A DNA stretch of 32,398 nucleotides from Terriglobia bacterium. Lineage in GTDB: Bacteria > Acidobacteriota > Terriglobia > JAIQFV01. Shown here piece after piece: positions 5,548 through 14,956 of the stretch. The stretch lies in the NCBI GenBank assembly GCA_020072965.1, contig JAIQFY010000057.1:1-32398 (forward strand). The letters are read 5' to 3'. The stretch's first letter is position 1, and each line of letters begins with the position of its first letter. The notes below the pieces were generated by a model. The model searched no databases and was not told the origin of the DNA. It worked only from the letters and a program-made list of their open reading frames with translations. The translations under genes and the position numbers were made by a program.

Positions 5548-6240
5548 TTAGAACGAAAACAAGATCCCCTTCCCTTTACGGGTAGAGAATTTTTGTTGGA
5601 CGAAAGAATAAAGCCGGGCCGGGCGATGGACACCCGCCATGCGTCGCTCCGAGCACCCACGGAGGATATCGAGCTGAGTCAGCTTCTTGCGGAAGTTGCG
5701 CTTGTCGATCTTTCGACCCAGAATGATCTCGTAGACCCGCTGCAGTTCGGTCAGGGTAAATTTTTCGGGGAGCAACTGAAATCCGATATTGGAATACCCC
5801 AGCTTATTTTTTAGCCGGTCCAGCGCGCAGCGCTGGATTTCAAGATGGTCGAACGCCAGGCGAGGCAATCGTCGCACGGAAAACCAACGGGCGTCCCGGG
5901 CGTCATCGGAGGCCCGGACCTGCACGAGATTGGCGCAAATGAGAGAGAAGTAAGCAACGGTGATCACCCGCGTCCGGGGATCGCGGTTGGGCGCACCAAA
6001 GGTGTAGAGCTGCTCGAGGTAGACCCCGCTAACATTAGTTTCTTCTTTTAACTCACGAAGTGCCGCTTCTTCTAGCGATTCCCGGGGACCGACAAAACCG
6101 CCGGGAATCGCCCATCGGCCTCGAAAGGGAGGATTCTTTCGCCGGATCAGCAGGACCTTGAGATGACCCCTGATCACGGTAAAAAGCACCACGTCGACAG
6201 TCACCGCCGGTCGCGGGTATTTTTTGTTCTTCTGATTCAT
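5548..6240 (-). CDS. nrtR: NrtR-type transcriptional regulator of NAD metabolism (Nudix domain plus winged helix)
   Basis: A 230-residue protein. An N-terminal Nudix fold (about residues 10-145) carries the box GFVGPRESLEEAALRELKEETNV (residues 48-70). The catalytic glutamates Glu63, Glu66 and Glu67 are intact; only the family's final Gly is Asn69. A C-terminal winged helix (about 155-220) has the signature LLPEKFTLTELQRVYE...DKRNFRKKL and HRPARLYSF typical of NrtR. NrtR proteins repress NAD biosynthesis or salvage genes and are released by ADP-ribose or related metabolites. The gene is the last of pncB-pncA-nrtR, starting 37 bp after pncA. I chose ATG 6240 (MNQKNKKYPRPAVTVD); a GTG at 6255 is possible. 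The palindrome in front of pncB is its likely operator, so the regulator would control its own operon. Confidence 0.88.
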   Translation of the reverse strand: MNQKNKKYPRPAVTVDVVLFTVIRGHLKVLLIRRKNPPFRGRWAIPGGFVGPRESLEEAALRELKEETNVSGVYLEQLYTFGAPNRDPRTRVITVAYFSLICANLVQVRASDDARDARWFSVRRLPRLAFDHLEIQRCALDRLKNKLGYSNIGFQLLPEKFTLTELQRVYEIILGRKIDKRNFRKKLTQLDILRGCSERRMAGVHRPARLYSFVQQKFSTRKGKGILFSF

Positions 6241-6277
6241 AACAGGATGCAACACGCGAATGGCGCCGCTCCCCCAA

Positions 6278-6907
6278 TCAAGCCCGTGCCGTCAAACCCA
6301 GGGGCCCCAGCGCCTCCAGGATACCTTCCGTGGTCACCCACTCCGCTCCGCGACTCCGCATCATTTCAAGTGCAGCCACCCCCCCCTCGGGGACGACGGC
6401 TGCCACGGCATCTTCCACCAAGAGCACGGCATGTCCAAGTTCCCGCAATCCCAGCACCGCTGCCTTGACACAATAATCCGTAGCGACCCCGTAGACGACA
6501 AACCTGCGGCCCTTCAATTTTGCAATCAGCGCCTCGGCAAAAGGATTCGAAAAAATATCAAATTTCTGCTTCTCGAGAATGACCTGGTCAGCTTCGGCCC
6601 GCTCCAGAGCACTCCAGGCTGATGGCGCATCCCGGACGACCATCGGTTTCTTCCCCATGGTCCCCGTAATCTTCCTCTGCCCGGGGGTTCCCACCACGCA
6701 ATGCGGAGGAAACTGCTGAAATTCCGGATCGTCGGGGGTATGCGCGTCGACCGATGAGAGGAGCGGGATGCCACGACGAATTGCCAACTCGGTTAGACGC
6801 TTGAGGTTGGGTATCCGGAATTCGGCCCCCGGAACATAAAGGCGCCCATCGGGCATCATGAAATCGTATTGTGTATCAATGTCCACAAAAGCCCAATCGC
6901 TATTCAT
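6278..6907 (-). CDS. pncA: Nicotinamidase (isochorismatase-fold amidohydrolase)
   Basis: A 209-residue cysteine hydrolase converting nicotinamide to nicotinate plus ammonia, the first step of the four-enzyme NAD salvage route. Near the N-terminus, VDIDTQYDF holds the catalytic Asp (11 in this numbering). SVDAHTPDDPEF and FPPHCVVGT supply the metal-site Asp and His residues, EKQKFDIF the catalytic Lys, and VATDYCVKAAVLGL the nucleophilic Cys. ATG 6907 follows GGGAGG by nine bases, an ideal spacing, so it is preferred over the adjoining GTG 6910. It lies between pncB (86 bp upstream) and nrtR. Its product feeds PncB directly, which explains the clustering. The isochorismatase superfamily includes other amidases, but the context fixes the assignment. 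Confidence 0.92.
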   Translation of the reverse strand: MNSDWAFVDIDTQYDFMMPDGRLYVPGAEFRIPNLKRLTELAIRRGIPLLSSVDAHTPDDPEFQQFPPHCVVGTPGQRKITGTMGKKPMVVRDAPSAWSALERAEADQVILEKQKFDIFSNPFAEALIAKLKGRRFVVYGVATDYCVKAAVLGLRELGHAVLLVEDAVAAVVPEGGVAALEMMRSRGAEWVTTEGILEALGPLGLTARA

Positions 6908-6993
6908 CACGACGGACCTCCCTTCACTTCGTTAGCTTGCGGCGAAGCCAGTGAAAGTTTGCCTTCAGCCGCAGGGTCTTCCAAAGTCCCACC

Positions 6994-8337
6994 TTAATTC
7001 AGATGCTTCATCTTCTGAAAGAGTTCCTCCAGCGCCTGACTATTGATCACTGGATAAGTGTCCGGATTTTCAAAAGCTGCATAACGCTCCTGGAGTCTGG
7101 AGAAATTCAAGGCGGCACGCTCACGGGCAATATGCAATGCGGGAAGCGGTCCCAGTCGATGGCCTTCAGCCATGACGCGTTCGAGCAGAGGCGCGCCTTG
7201 AGAGGACTCTTGGTCTCGAGCGATGACATCGTGGTCAAACTGGTCCCGGGCATTGGTGAACCGAAACACCTGTTTTTTCCCGGGATAGGTCGCTTTCTGA
7301 GGGCTGAGCTTTATGCGATATCGGAAAGAGTTCTCCACTGTTTGTTCCACCAGCTTATAAACACCGCCGAGCGCCGGGGCATCGTGCGAGGTGGAGAGTT
7401 CCGTGCCGACGCCGAAAACATCGATCGGGGCTCCGTGCTGCACCAAATCGCGAACCTTGTATTCATTGAGGTCGCCGGAAGCAAGGATTTGGACCCCGCT
7501 CAACCCGGCGTCATCAAGAATCGTGCGCACCTGCTGGCTCGTCTTGAGGAGGTCACCACTGTCGATGCGGACCCCTTTGACTTTCTGGCCCATGCGGGCA
7601 GCCTTCCTCGCTCCCTCCACCGTATTGTAGGTATCAATGAGCAACAGGGCGGAATCCGGGAAGACGCGGCAATACTTCTCGAAGGCTTCCTCTTCGTCTT
7701 CGAAGGTCATTGTCCAGGAATGGGCCGCGGTGCCGTAAATCGGGATCCCCATACGAAACCCGGCGTAAACGTTGGACGTCCCCACACAACCGCCAATGTA
7801 CGCCGCACGGGCGGCCAGCACCCCGGCCTCCGGCCCGTGGGCACGGCGAGAGCCGAATTCGATCACGCCTCGCCCCCCTGCGGCGGCCACCACTCGAGTC
7901 GCTTTCGTCGCAATCATCGTTTGACAGTTGATCATGGAGAGGAGATAGGTCTCCATGATCTGCGCTTCAATCAGCGGGGCGGAGACGCGTAATATCGGCT
8001 CTCCGGGAAAAACCAGCGTCCCTTCGGGCATGGCCCACAGATCCCCACTGAACCTGAAGTGTTTCAAATAATCAAAAAACTCTTTCCGGACATGCGCGAA
8101 GGTGGGATGAGAACGAAGGAACTCAATTTCCTCGCTTTGAAATTGAACGCTTTCTAAGAAATCTACGACCTGTTCAAGCCCCGCGGCGACCAGATACGAT
8201 CGCTTCTCCGGCAGCTCCCGCACGAAGAGCTCGAACGTGGAGGGGTAATTGACCTCGTTTTCAAAGTATCCCGCGGCCATGGTCAGCTCGTACAAATCCA
8301 CAAGCAATGCCTGATGGCCAGCGGTCACGGTCCCCAT
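6994..8337 (-). CDS. pncB: Nicotinate phosphoribosyltransferase
   Basis: A 447-residue enzyme that joins nicotinate and PRPP, with ATP hydrolysis, to give nicotinate mononucleotide. Recognisable segments run from ALLVDLYELTMAAGYF at the start through IEFGSRRAHGPEAG (phosphoribosyl/nicotinate-binding region) and VKGVRIDSGDL to FGVGTELSTSHDAPALGGVYKL. The length fits the 430-490 residue bacterial group. The reading frame is open further upstream, to 8469, but that would place the promoter and palindrome inside the gene. ATG 8337 has GGGAG nine bases upstream, whereas the nearby ATG 8346 abuts the same GGGAG. It is the first gene of the NAD salvage operon and is divergent from dnaE. Confidence 0.93.
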   Translation of the reverse strand: MGTVTAGHQALLVDLYELTMAAGYFENEVNYPSTFELFVRELPEKRSYLVAAGLEQVVDFLESVQFQSEEIEFLRSHPTFAHVRKEFFDYLKHFRFSGDLWAMPEGTLVFPGEPILRVSAPLIEAQIMETYLLSMINCQTMIATKATRVVAAAGGRGVIEFGSRRAHGPEAGVLAARAAYIGGCVGTSNVYAGFRMGIPIYGTAAHSWTMTFEDEEEAFEKYCRVFPDSALLLIDTYNTVEGARKAARMGQKVKGVRIDSGDLLKTSQQVRTILDDAGLSGVQILASGDLNEYKVRDLVQHGAPIDVFGVGTELSTSHDAPALGGVYKLVEQTVENSFRYRIKLSPQKATYPGKKQVFRFTNARDQFDHDVIARDQESSQGAPLLERVMAEGHRLGPLPALHIARERAALNFSRLQERYAAFENPDTYPVINSQALEELFQKMKHLN

Positions 8338-8422
8338 GTTAAACATCTCCCACTTGAAACAGCTCCGCCCTTCGCGCCACAATTCAACTCCGTGGTCCGC
8401 TGCCCAGGCGAAGCCCCTCATA

Positions 8423-8439
8423 AGTGTATTCTGTACACT
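8423..8439. promoter_or_regulatory. Perfect palindrome AGTGTA-N5-TACACT, candidate NrtR operator
   Basis: Six-base perfect arms (8423-8428 and 8434-8439) around TTCTG, with partial symmetry continuing outward. It lies 12-28 bp downstream of the pncB -10 box, covering roughly +5 to +21, where a bound repressor would block transcription. The operon encodes an NrtR regulator, so NrtR is the obvious ligand. I have not compared it with known NrtR motifs, which differ between lineages. Confidence 0.65.
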
Positions 8440-8450
8440 AATTAACTTGA

Positions 8451-8479
8451 ATGGTAGACGCATCAGCACCGCGAGTCAA
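8451..8479 (-). promoter_or_regulatory. Promoter of the pncB-pncA-nrtR operon
   Basis: On the minus strand: -35 TTGACT (8474-8479), 17-bp spacer, -10 TACCAT (8451-8456). The expected start is near 8444, giving a leader of about 105 nt that begins with the palindrome at 8423-8439. Confidence 0.6.
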
Positions 8480-8864
8480 CAGCAATCCTGGGATGGAAGT
8501 ATCCTCGTCCCTGTCGACGCTGTGACTCGCGGGAAGTGCGGGCACGGCGCTCAGGACTCTTCAACCAGTACAATATTCTCAGGCTTTCGAGGCTCCATGT
8601 CCGGTTTTGAACCCATCGTCTCAACTCCACAAAAAGTCACTATGTTGGCGGGTTGGGTCGACTCCCTTTACTGTGTTTGTCCAAATCCTGGATTTGTATT
8701 AGACTGAATTCGGATGCTCGGTCTGAATTTCATCTCCAACATTGTGAGTGTGCGCACCCGATGAGAAGTATGATTTCGAAGAGGTAGTTTTGACAATTGA
8801 CGGCCTGTTGATCTCCCCGCCGGCTGGTACCTGCAGATTCTCCGATTGAAAGGTTACTCCTCGC
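8480..8864. other. pncB-dnaE divergent intergenic region with a 15-bp palindrome
   Basis: No supported gene in this 385-bp stretch. It contains CAAATCC-T-GGATTTG at 8682-8696, a perfect 7-bp-arm palindrome about 170 bp upstream of dnaE, which could be an operator. A weak promoter-like pair (TTGTCC at 8678 and TAGACT at 8700, 16 bp apart) overlaps it on the plus strand. Confidence 0.45.
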
Positions 8865-11800
8865 ATGGAACACTCGAAATTTGTCCATCTCCACCTGCAC
8901 ACCGACTTCAGCCTCCTCGACGGCGCCAACGATATTGGGGCCTTGATGAAGGAGGCTGAAGCCAAAAAGATGCCCGCCATTGCCATGACGGATCACGGCA
9001 ACCTCTTCGGCGCCATCAGCTTTTATGAAACCGCCATGCACCATGGCATCAAGCCGATCATCGGCTGTGAGCTTTACGTGGCCAAGGGAGCACGGACTGA
9101 ACGCAGTTCAAGCGAAGGAGAAAAAGCCAATCATCACCTGACGGTGCTCGCGACGAGTGACGAGGGTTATCGAAACCTGGTGACGCTGGTCTCGACCGCC
9201 TATCTGGACGGGTTTTACTATCGACCGCGCGTCGACAAGGAGCTGCTGTCGAAGCACCACCGTGGGATTATTGCGCTGTCGGGATGCTTGAATGGCGAGG
9301 TGGAATCGAAGCTCCAAGGGGAACAGGACCAGGCGGCGCTTGAAGTGGCCGGCCAGTGGCAGGACATCTTCGGCAAGGAAAATTTCTTCCTCGAGATTCA
9401 GGATCACGGGCTCGAGAAACAGCGGTTTGTGAACCCCCGGCTGGTGGCGCTCTCGAAGCGTCTGGACGTGCCGCTGGTGGCAACGAACGATTGCCATTAC
9501 CTCCGACGGGACGATTCCCGCGCCCACGATATCCTGTTGTGTATCGGGACCGGCTCGACCGTCAACGATACGGCCCGAATGCGCTATGAGACCGACCAGT
9601 TTTACCTGAAAAGTGATGTCGAGATGCTGGCGACGTTTCAAGAAATCCCGGAGGCCGTCCAGCGCACAGTCGAAATTGCAGAGCGCTGCCACTTCAAGCT
9701 GGAGAAGATCGCTTCGCCCTTCCCCCGCTTTGACGTCCCGGAAGGGCAATCCCTCGAGGAGTATTTTGAACGGGTGGTTCGTGAAGGGTTTGCCGAGCGG
9801 GTGGTTCACTTGAAGGGGCAGGCGGCAAGGGGGGTGTTGCGCCACCGGCTGGAGGAATATGGGGAGCGACTTGAGCGCGAGATCAAAATGATCAAGCAGA
9901 TGCGCTTCCCCGGGTACTTCCTGATCGTTTGGGATTTCATCCGCTATGCCCGTGAGCAAGGCATTCCCGTGGGTCCGGGGCGCGGGTCGGCGGCCGGCAG
10001 CCTGGTCGCCTATTCGATGCGAATCACCGACATCGACCCCCTGCAATACGAACTGCTCTTCGAGCGCTTTCTGAATCCCGAACGCATCTCCCTGCCCGAC
10101 ATTGATATCGATTTCTGCATGCGCCGCCGCGACGAGGTCATCGACTACGTGACTCAAAAATATGGCCGCGATCATGTTTGTCAGATCATCACGTTTGGAA
10201 CTCTGGGCGCCAAGGCCGCTCTGAAAGACGTCGGCCGTGCCCTCGAAATGCCCTACACCGAAGTGGACCGCATCGCGAAGTTGGTCCCCAACACGCTGCA
10301 TATCAAGCTGGACGAAGCCTTGAAACAGACCCCGGCTCTCGACGAACTTTACAAGAAGGATGCCCGGGTCCGGGACTTGTTTGACGTGGCGCGCCGCCTG
10401 GAAGGGCTTGCACGACATGCGTCAATCCACGCCGCAGGCATCGTCATTTCCCCAAAGCCGCTGCTGGAATTTGTTCCCCTATGCACCTCGACCCGGACAG
10501 AAAATATGACCCGGACGGAGAAGCAGCAGGTCATCACTCAGTTCGAGATGACCGACCTGGAAAAGGTCGGACTCATCAAGATGGATTTCCTGGCACTGGC
10601 GACCCTGACCATCCTCGATGACACGGTGAAGCTCATCGAACAACATACCGGACAGAAACTGATCCTGGAGGAACTCGTCCCCGATGATCCGGAGACTTTC
10701 CGGCTCTTCCAGGAAGGGCGCACCAACTGTATTTTCCAGTTCGAATCCAATGGCATGCGCGACATCCTGCGGCGCTATCGGCCGGAGCGCTTCGAAGATC
10801 TGATCGCGCTGAACGCGCTCTACCGGCCGGGCGCCATCCAGGGCGGCATGATCGATGATTTCATCAAGCGAAAGCACGGCGAACGTGAAATCACCTTCGA
10901 TTTCCCGGAACTCAAGCCCATCCTGGAGGAGACCTACGGCGTCATGGTATACCAGGAGCAGGTGATGCAGATTGCCATGGTGCTGGCGGGAAACACTCTG
11001 GGGGAGGCCGACATCCTTCGCCGCGCCATGGGAAAGAAGAATGCCGAAGAAATGGCGGCACAAAAGGAAAAGTTCGTTGAGGGCTGCAAATCCCGGAAGA
11101 TCAATCCCCGTAAGGCCGAAAAGATTTTCAATCTCATGGAACAATTCGCGGGATACGGATTTAACAAGTCCCATTCCGCCGCCTATGCCCTCCTGGCTTA
11201 CCAGACTGCGTACTTGAAAACCCACGATCCGGTGTATTTCATGTCGGCTGTGCTGACCAATGAAATGGGGAACACCGACAAGATCGTGAAGTACATCAAT
11301 GAATGCCGCGACCTGGGTATTGAGATCCTGCCGCCCGACATTAACCAGTCGGACTTGAATTTCACGCCGGCCATCGACTCCGCCCAGGGGACAGCGAAGA
11401 TCCGCTTTGGATTGGCGGCCATCAAGAACGTGGGCGAACACGCGATCAAAGCGATTATCGAGACGCGTCGGGCGAAGGGGCCATTCAAATCGATCTTTGA
11501 TTTCTGTGAACGCGTCGATCTGCGGGCGTTGAACAAACGCATGATGGAGAGCCTGATCAAAGCCGGATGCTTCGACTCCCTGGGTGCGCGGCGGTCTCAA
11601 CTGGCGGCGGTGGTGGACCGGGCCATGGAGGCGGGAGCGAAGGCGCAGCGGGACCGGGAATCGGGGCAGAGCGGATTGTTTGCCACGTCCACTTCCACGG
11701 TTCTGAACGAAAAACTCCCAGACCTGGAAGAATGGCAGGAGCACGTCGTATTGAACTATGAAAAGGAGACGCTCGGCTTCTTCATCACCGGGCATCCCCT

Positions 11801-12377
11801 GGCCAAATATGCGAAGGATCTCGAGGAATTTTCCACGGGCACTACAGAAACTCTGGCGGCGATCGAGACTTCCCGCGAGGCAGCCGTTGCCGGGATCCTC
11901 ACCTCGGTTCGATTTCTCAAGACCCGCCGGGGTGAACGCATGGCGTCCGCCGTGCTCGAGGACATGCATGGAACTCTTGAGGTCGTGGTGTTTCCCGAGC
12001 CCTTCCGGACCTACGAGTCCCTCTTGAAATCGGAGGACCCGGTCTTCATCAAGGGCCGCGCGGACATCGGTGATACGGGCAAGGTCAAGATCATCGTCTC
12101 AGAGCTTCAGCCCTTGAAGGATCTGCGGATGACCCAGGCCAAGAGGATGATTGTGCACGTCAACCTCATCGGACTGGAAACGGACGCTGCACCCAGGCTT
12201 TTGCAGCTCTTTGAAAAGAATCGGGGCGACTGTGCGGTGGTGTTCGAGCTTGAACATGACCGGCAGTTTCTGGTAACCTTGAAACCTGATGACTATGTGA
12301 AAGTCCGGCCTCACCCACACCTCATTCGGGCAGTGGAAGAGATTTGCGGAATTGGCGCAGTCAAACTCATGCCTTAG
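8865..12377 (+). CDS. dnaE: DNA polymerase III alpha subunit
   Basis: A 1170-residue replicative polymerase, close to the 1160 of the E. coli enzyme. The N-terminal PHP domain begins FVHLHLHTDFSLLDG (His8, His10, His12). The polymerase core has GRGSAAGSLVAY, then LPDIDIDF with catalytic Asp412, Asp414 (and Asp416), and the third carboxylate Asp574 in IKMDFLAL. GYGFNKSHSAAYA lies in the fingers region, followed by helix-hairpin-helix material and an OB fold near the C-terminus (VAGILTSVRFLKTRRGERMA). The start gives the canonical short lead into the PHP motif; AAAGG lies 11 bases upstream. accA follows after 27 bp and probably shares its transcript. A dnaE-accA pair is a common arrangement. 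The long open frames on the opposite strand are composition shadows. Confidence 0.98.
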   Translation: MEHSKFVHLHLHTDFSLLDGANDIGALMKEAEAKKMPAIAMTDHGNLFGAISFYETAMHHGIKPIIGCELYVAKGARTERSSSEGEKANHHLTVLATSDEGYRNLVTLVSTAYLDGFYYRPRVDKELLSKHHRGIIALSGCLNGEVESKLQGEQDQAALEVAGQWQDIFGKENFFLEIQDHGLEKQRFVNPRLVALSKRLDVPLVATNDCHYLRRDDSRAHDILLCIGTGSTVNDTARMRYETDQFYLKSDVEMLATFQEIPEAVQRTVEIAERCHFKLEKIASPFPRFDVPEGQSLEEYFERVVREGFAERVVHLKGQAARGVLRHRLEEYGERLEREIKMIKQMRFPGYFLIVWDFIRYAREQGIPVGPGRGSAAGSLVAYSMRITDIDPLQYELLFERFLNPERISLPDIDIDFCMRRRDEVIDYVTQKYGRDHVCQIITFGTLGAKAALKDVGRALEMPYTEVDRIAKLVPNTLHIKLDEALKQTPALDELYKKDARVRDLFDVARRLEGLARHASIHAAGIVISPKPLLEFVPLCTSTRTENMTRTEKQQVITQFEMTDLEKVGLIKMDFLALATLTILDDTVKLIEQHTGQKLILEELVPDDPETFRLFQEGRTNCIFQFESNGMRDILRRYRPERFEDLIALNALYRPGAIQGGMIDDFIKRKHGEREITFDFPELKPILEETYGVMVYQEQVMQIAMVLAGNTLGEADILRRAMGKKNAEEMAAQKEKFVEGCKSRKINPRKAEKIFNLMEQFAGYGFNKSHSAAYALLAYQTAYLKTHDPVYFMSAVLTNEMGNTDKIVKYINECRDLGIEILPPDINQSDLNFTPAIDSAQGTAKIRFGLAAIKNVGEHAIKAIIETRRAKGPFKSIFDFCERVDLRALNKRMMESLIKAGCFDSLGARRSQLAAVVDRAMEAGAKAQRDRESGQSGLFATSTSTVLNEKLPDLEEWQEHVVLNYEKETLGFFITGHPLAKYAKDLEEFSTGTTETLAAIETSREAAVAGILTSVRFLKTRRGERMASAVLEDMHGTLEVVVFPEPFRTYESLLKSEDPVFIKGRADIGDTGKVKIIVSELQPLKDLRMTQAKRMIVHVNLIGLETDAAPRLLQLFEKNRGDCAVVFELEHDRQFLVTLKPDDYVKVRPHPHLIRAVEEICGIGAVKLMP

Positions 12378-12404
12378 ACAGGTAATCCAATCATTGATTG
12401 AGAA

Positions 12405-13391
12405 ATGACTAATTCAAAAGAAATATACGAGCAGCGCGAAAACATCCAGGATCTGGAAGAGCAGATCAACGAGCTCAGTAAGATCAATCAAGACGAGGAG
12501 AGCCGGCAGGAGATCGAGCGGCTCAGGGCCCGCATCGAGCGGGTCCGCCGCGAAGTCTTCTCCAAGCTCACCCCCTGGCAAAAAGTCCAGATGGCGCGGC
12601 ACCCCCAGCGCCCCTACACGCTCGATTACATCCAGCACTGTTTTACTGATTTCATCGAGATTCACGGGGATCGGAAATTTGGGGACGACCATGCCATTGT
12701 CTGCGGGATGGCCCGATTTCATGGCGAACCGGTCGTGGTGGTGGGTCATCAGAAGGCCCGCGACACCAAACAGAAGGTCTTTCGAAATTTCGGAATGCCG
12801 AAGCCGGAGGGGTACCGCAAAGCCATCCGGGTCATGAAGATGGCCGAGAAATTTCAACGGCCTATCTTCACCTTCATCGACACGCCCGGGGCCTATCCCG
12901 GAATCGACGCGGAGGAGCGCGGCCAGGCTGAGGCCATCGCGTACAACTTGCGCGAAATGGCGCGGCTCAGAGTGCCGATCATTACCACGATCACGGGCGA
13001 AGGCGGCAGTGGTGGCGCCCTTGCCATCGCCGTCGGTGACATCGTCAATATGCTGGAGTATGCGATCTATTCGGTCATATCGCCGGAAGGGTGTGCATCC
13101 ATCATGTGGCGCGATGCTTCGCGCGCCGAGGAGGCTGCCACCGCCCTGAAGCTGACGGCGGAGGATCTGAAGGCCTTTGAGTTGATCGATGAGATACTCC
13201 AAGAACCGGAGGGCGGGGCGCACACGGACCCACTCGCCATGGCCAGGTCATTGGATGAGCACCTTCAAAAAGATCTGGCGCGACTCAAGAGCCTCCCCAT
13301 CGAAAAGCTTCTCTCAGAGCGCTATGAAAAATATCGCCGCATGGGCCAGTTTTTTGAAAAGGCGAGTGCCGCCGCGGCGCACAGATCTTAG
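12405..13391 (+). CDS. accA: Acetyl-CoA carboxylase carboxyltransferase subunit alpha
   Basis: 328 residues (E. coli 319). With AccD it transfers the carboxyl group from biotin-BCCP to acetyl-CoA, giving malonyl-CoA for fatty acid synthesis in the cytoplasm. An N-terminal coiled helix ([18 protein letters not shown]) is followed by the crotonase-like core: [48 protein letters not shown] and [16 protein letters not shown], then [12 protein letters not shown]. The signatures and the lead sequence are complete, so this is a full-length gene. The ribosome binding site is weak (TTGAGAA). It lies 27 bp after dnaE. No accD is in the window. It converges with the membrane protein at 13426. Confidence 0.98.
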   Translation: MTNSKEIYEQRENIQDLEEQINELSKINQDEESRQEIERLRARIERVRREVFSKLTPWQKVQMARHPQRPYTLDYIQHCFTDFIEIHGDRKFGDDHAIVCGMARFHGEPVVVVGHQKARDTKQKVFRNFGMPKPEGYRKAIRVMKMAEKFQRPIFTFIDTPGAYPGIDAEERGQAEAIAYNLREMARLRVPIITTITGEGGSGGALAIAVGDIVNMLEYAIYSVISPEGCASIMWRDASRAEEAATALKLTAEDLKAFELIDEILQEPEGGAHTDPLAMARSLDEHLQKDLARLKSLPIEKLLSERYEKYRRMGQFFEKASAAAAHRS

Positions 13392-13425
13392 TTGACCCCA
13401 TTCAGGGCGCCTGCCCCGCAGCCCC

Positions 13426-14928
13426 TTACCGGTAGTCCCATTCGATACGCTCCATGCCACGGTCCACTCGGATGAACCGGAATTTGGATCGGAGAGCCTC
13501 CACGTCCGCCTGCTCTTCTCGCAAGTAATCCCACACCCCGGCATCGCTCAGATAATAAATGCGACGATTTGCCATCAGTTCCCGGTTGATTCTTTCGGGA
13601 AGGGACTCCCGGTTCCATTCCCACCCGGAGCGGATGACCTCCCAACCGGGTCGAATCCCGGACTGTTGATAGAAATCCAGGATCGGGGTATATGCGCCGC
13701 CTACGAACCCCGCATTCTGCGGAGCAATCACAAGCAATGTCTCAACCCGGGCCTTGCGCTCCAGCGAGAGTCGGTTAAAACGAACCAGGGCGGCCATTCC
13801 TCCAGCGAAGAATGCAAGATGCCCGACCAACACCACTCCGACTAAGATTTTTCGAGTAGGAGGCCTCTCTTCCCCCTGCATCATCCTCAATCCGACCAGC
13901 GCCGCCAGGATGAACGCCGGGACGGCCAGGAGTTCATAGCGGGGTTGAATCCTGAGATCCGCATTGGGCAGGAGGGTCAAAAGCGGCAACAGCGCCATCC
14001 CCGAGACCAGGGCACGCACGGGGGCCACCTTCGCCCACTTCCGCCAGGTCAGCAACATTCCCACCAGCGACACGCCACCGTTCACGATAGCAAATGCCAG
14101 GAGATAGAGGAACTGCTTCCCAAGCCCATGGGTTCGAATCGGGAGCACTGCGGCCCAACCTTGAACACGGCCCCAGAAATCCGGGTCCATCCTCACGAGG
14201 AATGCGACCATGGCTAGCACAACCAAGGTATAGATTCCGGTATGAACCAGGACAGCGGAAACTCTTCTCCGCCCAGTCAACCCTCGATCCAGGAAAATTA
14301 TCAACGGGAACAGGGCGGCGGCTGTGATCAACTGCTCCCGGATGTGGATCCCCGCTGCAAACAACAACGCGCTCCCCACGAGTTGAGAGAGCTTTCGTGA
14401 TCTTTCCCAGTGGAGTAAAAGGGCCACCGCAGCCAGAAGGCAGGTCAGCGAGGGCACCTCCGTCATAACCATCCCCGAGTAAGCAAGGTACATCGGTGTG
14501 GTGCCGAGCCAGGCCACTCCCCACAGACCCAGCCGGACTCCGCCGACCCATTTCACGCAGAAGTAAAAACAGACCAGACCGCAGATGCCGAATCCCCATA
14601 CGATACTTTGAGCGACCTGGAACGCATGATCTATGCCGACGCCCAAGAGATGCGCCCCCTCCCACGCGACCCTGAGGATGCCCAGAAAGAGCGGCCGACC
14701 AAAGGCCAGATCCGAAACCTGGTGTCGAACGGCCTTGGTCACGTAATCAAAACTGTCCCACTGCCCCATGAAGGGATTTCTACACATCAAGGCGAGGACC
14801 GCAAATCCCAGGAGAAGCAGCACGAGGACCGCTCGTTCCCGGGGGGAAGCGCGGCGCTGATTTTTCGCTTGGAGGGGATGGAGGGTTTGACTAGAATAAT
14901 CCCGACTAAGGGGGGTTGACGCGCGCAT
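13426..14928 (-). CDS. Polytopic membrane protein, GT-C/PMT-like glycosyltransferase candidate
   Basis: 500 residues from ATG 14928. A basic N-terminal tail leads to about ten hydrophobic segments, the first near residues 33-49. Directly after it, FMGQWDSFDY places acidic residues (Asp58, Asp61) in the first external loop, as in GT-C (ArnT/PMT, GT39-like) transferases that use polyprenyl-phosphate sugars. Later segments include LAYSGMVMTEVPSLTCLLAAV, and a conserved-looking IQPRYELLAVPAFILAAL before the last helices. The soluble C-terminal 110 residues contain no motif I know. The frame extends upstream to 15027 but would overlap udk, so I took the first ATG before it. It is divergent from udk (28 bp) and convergent with accA, hence monocistronic. 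Function and substrate are inferred from topology only. Confidence 0.7.
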   Translation of the reverse strand: MRASTPLSRDYSSQTLHPLQAKNQRRASPRERAVLVLLLLGFAVLALMCRNPFMGQWDSFDYVTKAVRHQVSDLAFGRPLFLGILRVAWEGAHLLGVGIDHAFQVAQSIVWGFGICGLVCFYFCVKWVGGVRLGLWGVAWLGTTPMYLAYSGMVMTEVPSLTCLLAAVALLLHWERSRKLSQLVGSALLFAAGIHIREQLITAAALFPLIIFLDRGLTGRRRVSAVLVHTGIYTLVVLAMVAFLVRMDPDFWGRVQGWAAVLPIRTHGLGKQFLYLLAFAIVNGGVSLVGMLLTWRKWAKVAPVRALVSGMALLPLLTLLPNADLRIQPRYELLAVPAFILAALVGLRMMQGEERPPTRKILVGVVLVGHLAFFAGGMAALVRFNRLSLERKARVETLLVIAPQNAGFVGGAYTPILDFYQQSGIRPGWEVIRSGWEWNRESLPERINRELMANRRIYYLSDAGVWDYLREEQADVEALRSKFRFIRVDRGMERIEWDYR

Positions 14929-14956
14929 TCCATCTTCATCCCAGGACTTAAATTCT

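Noticed and set aside
8336-8707. Plus-strand open frame between pncB and dnaE
   Set aside because: It covers the pncB promoter and palindrome, has no ribosome binding site and no recognisable family.
9108-10418. 436-residue open frame opposite dnaE
   Set aside because: Antisense to conserved PHP and polymerase motifs, with no recognisable domain.
10479-11969. 496-residue open frame opposite dnaE
   Set aside because: Same reason; dnaE is certain here and high G+C favours long shadows.
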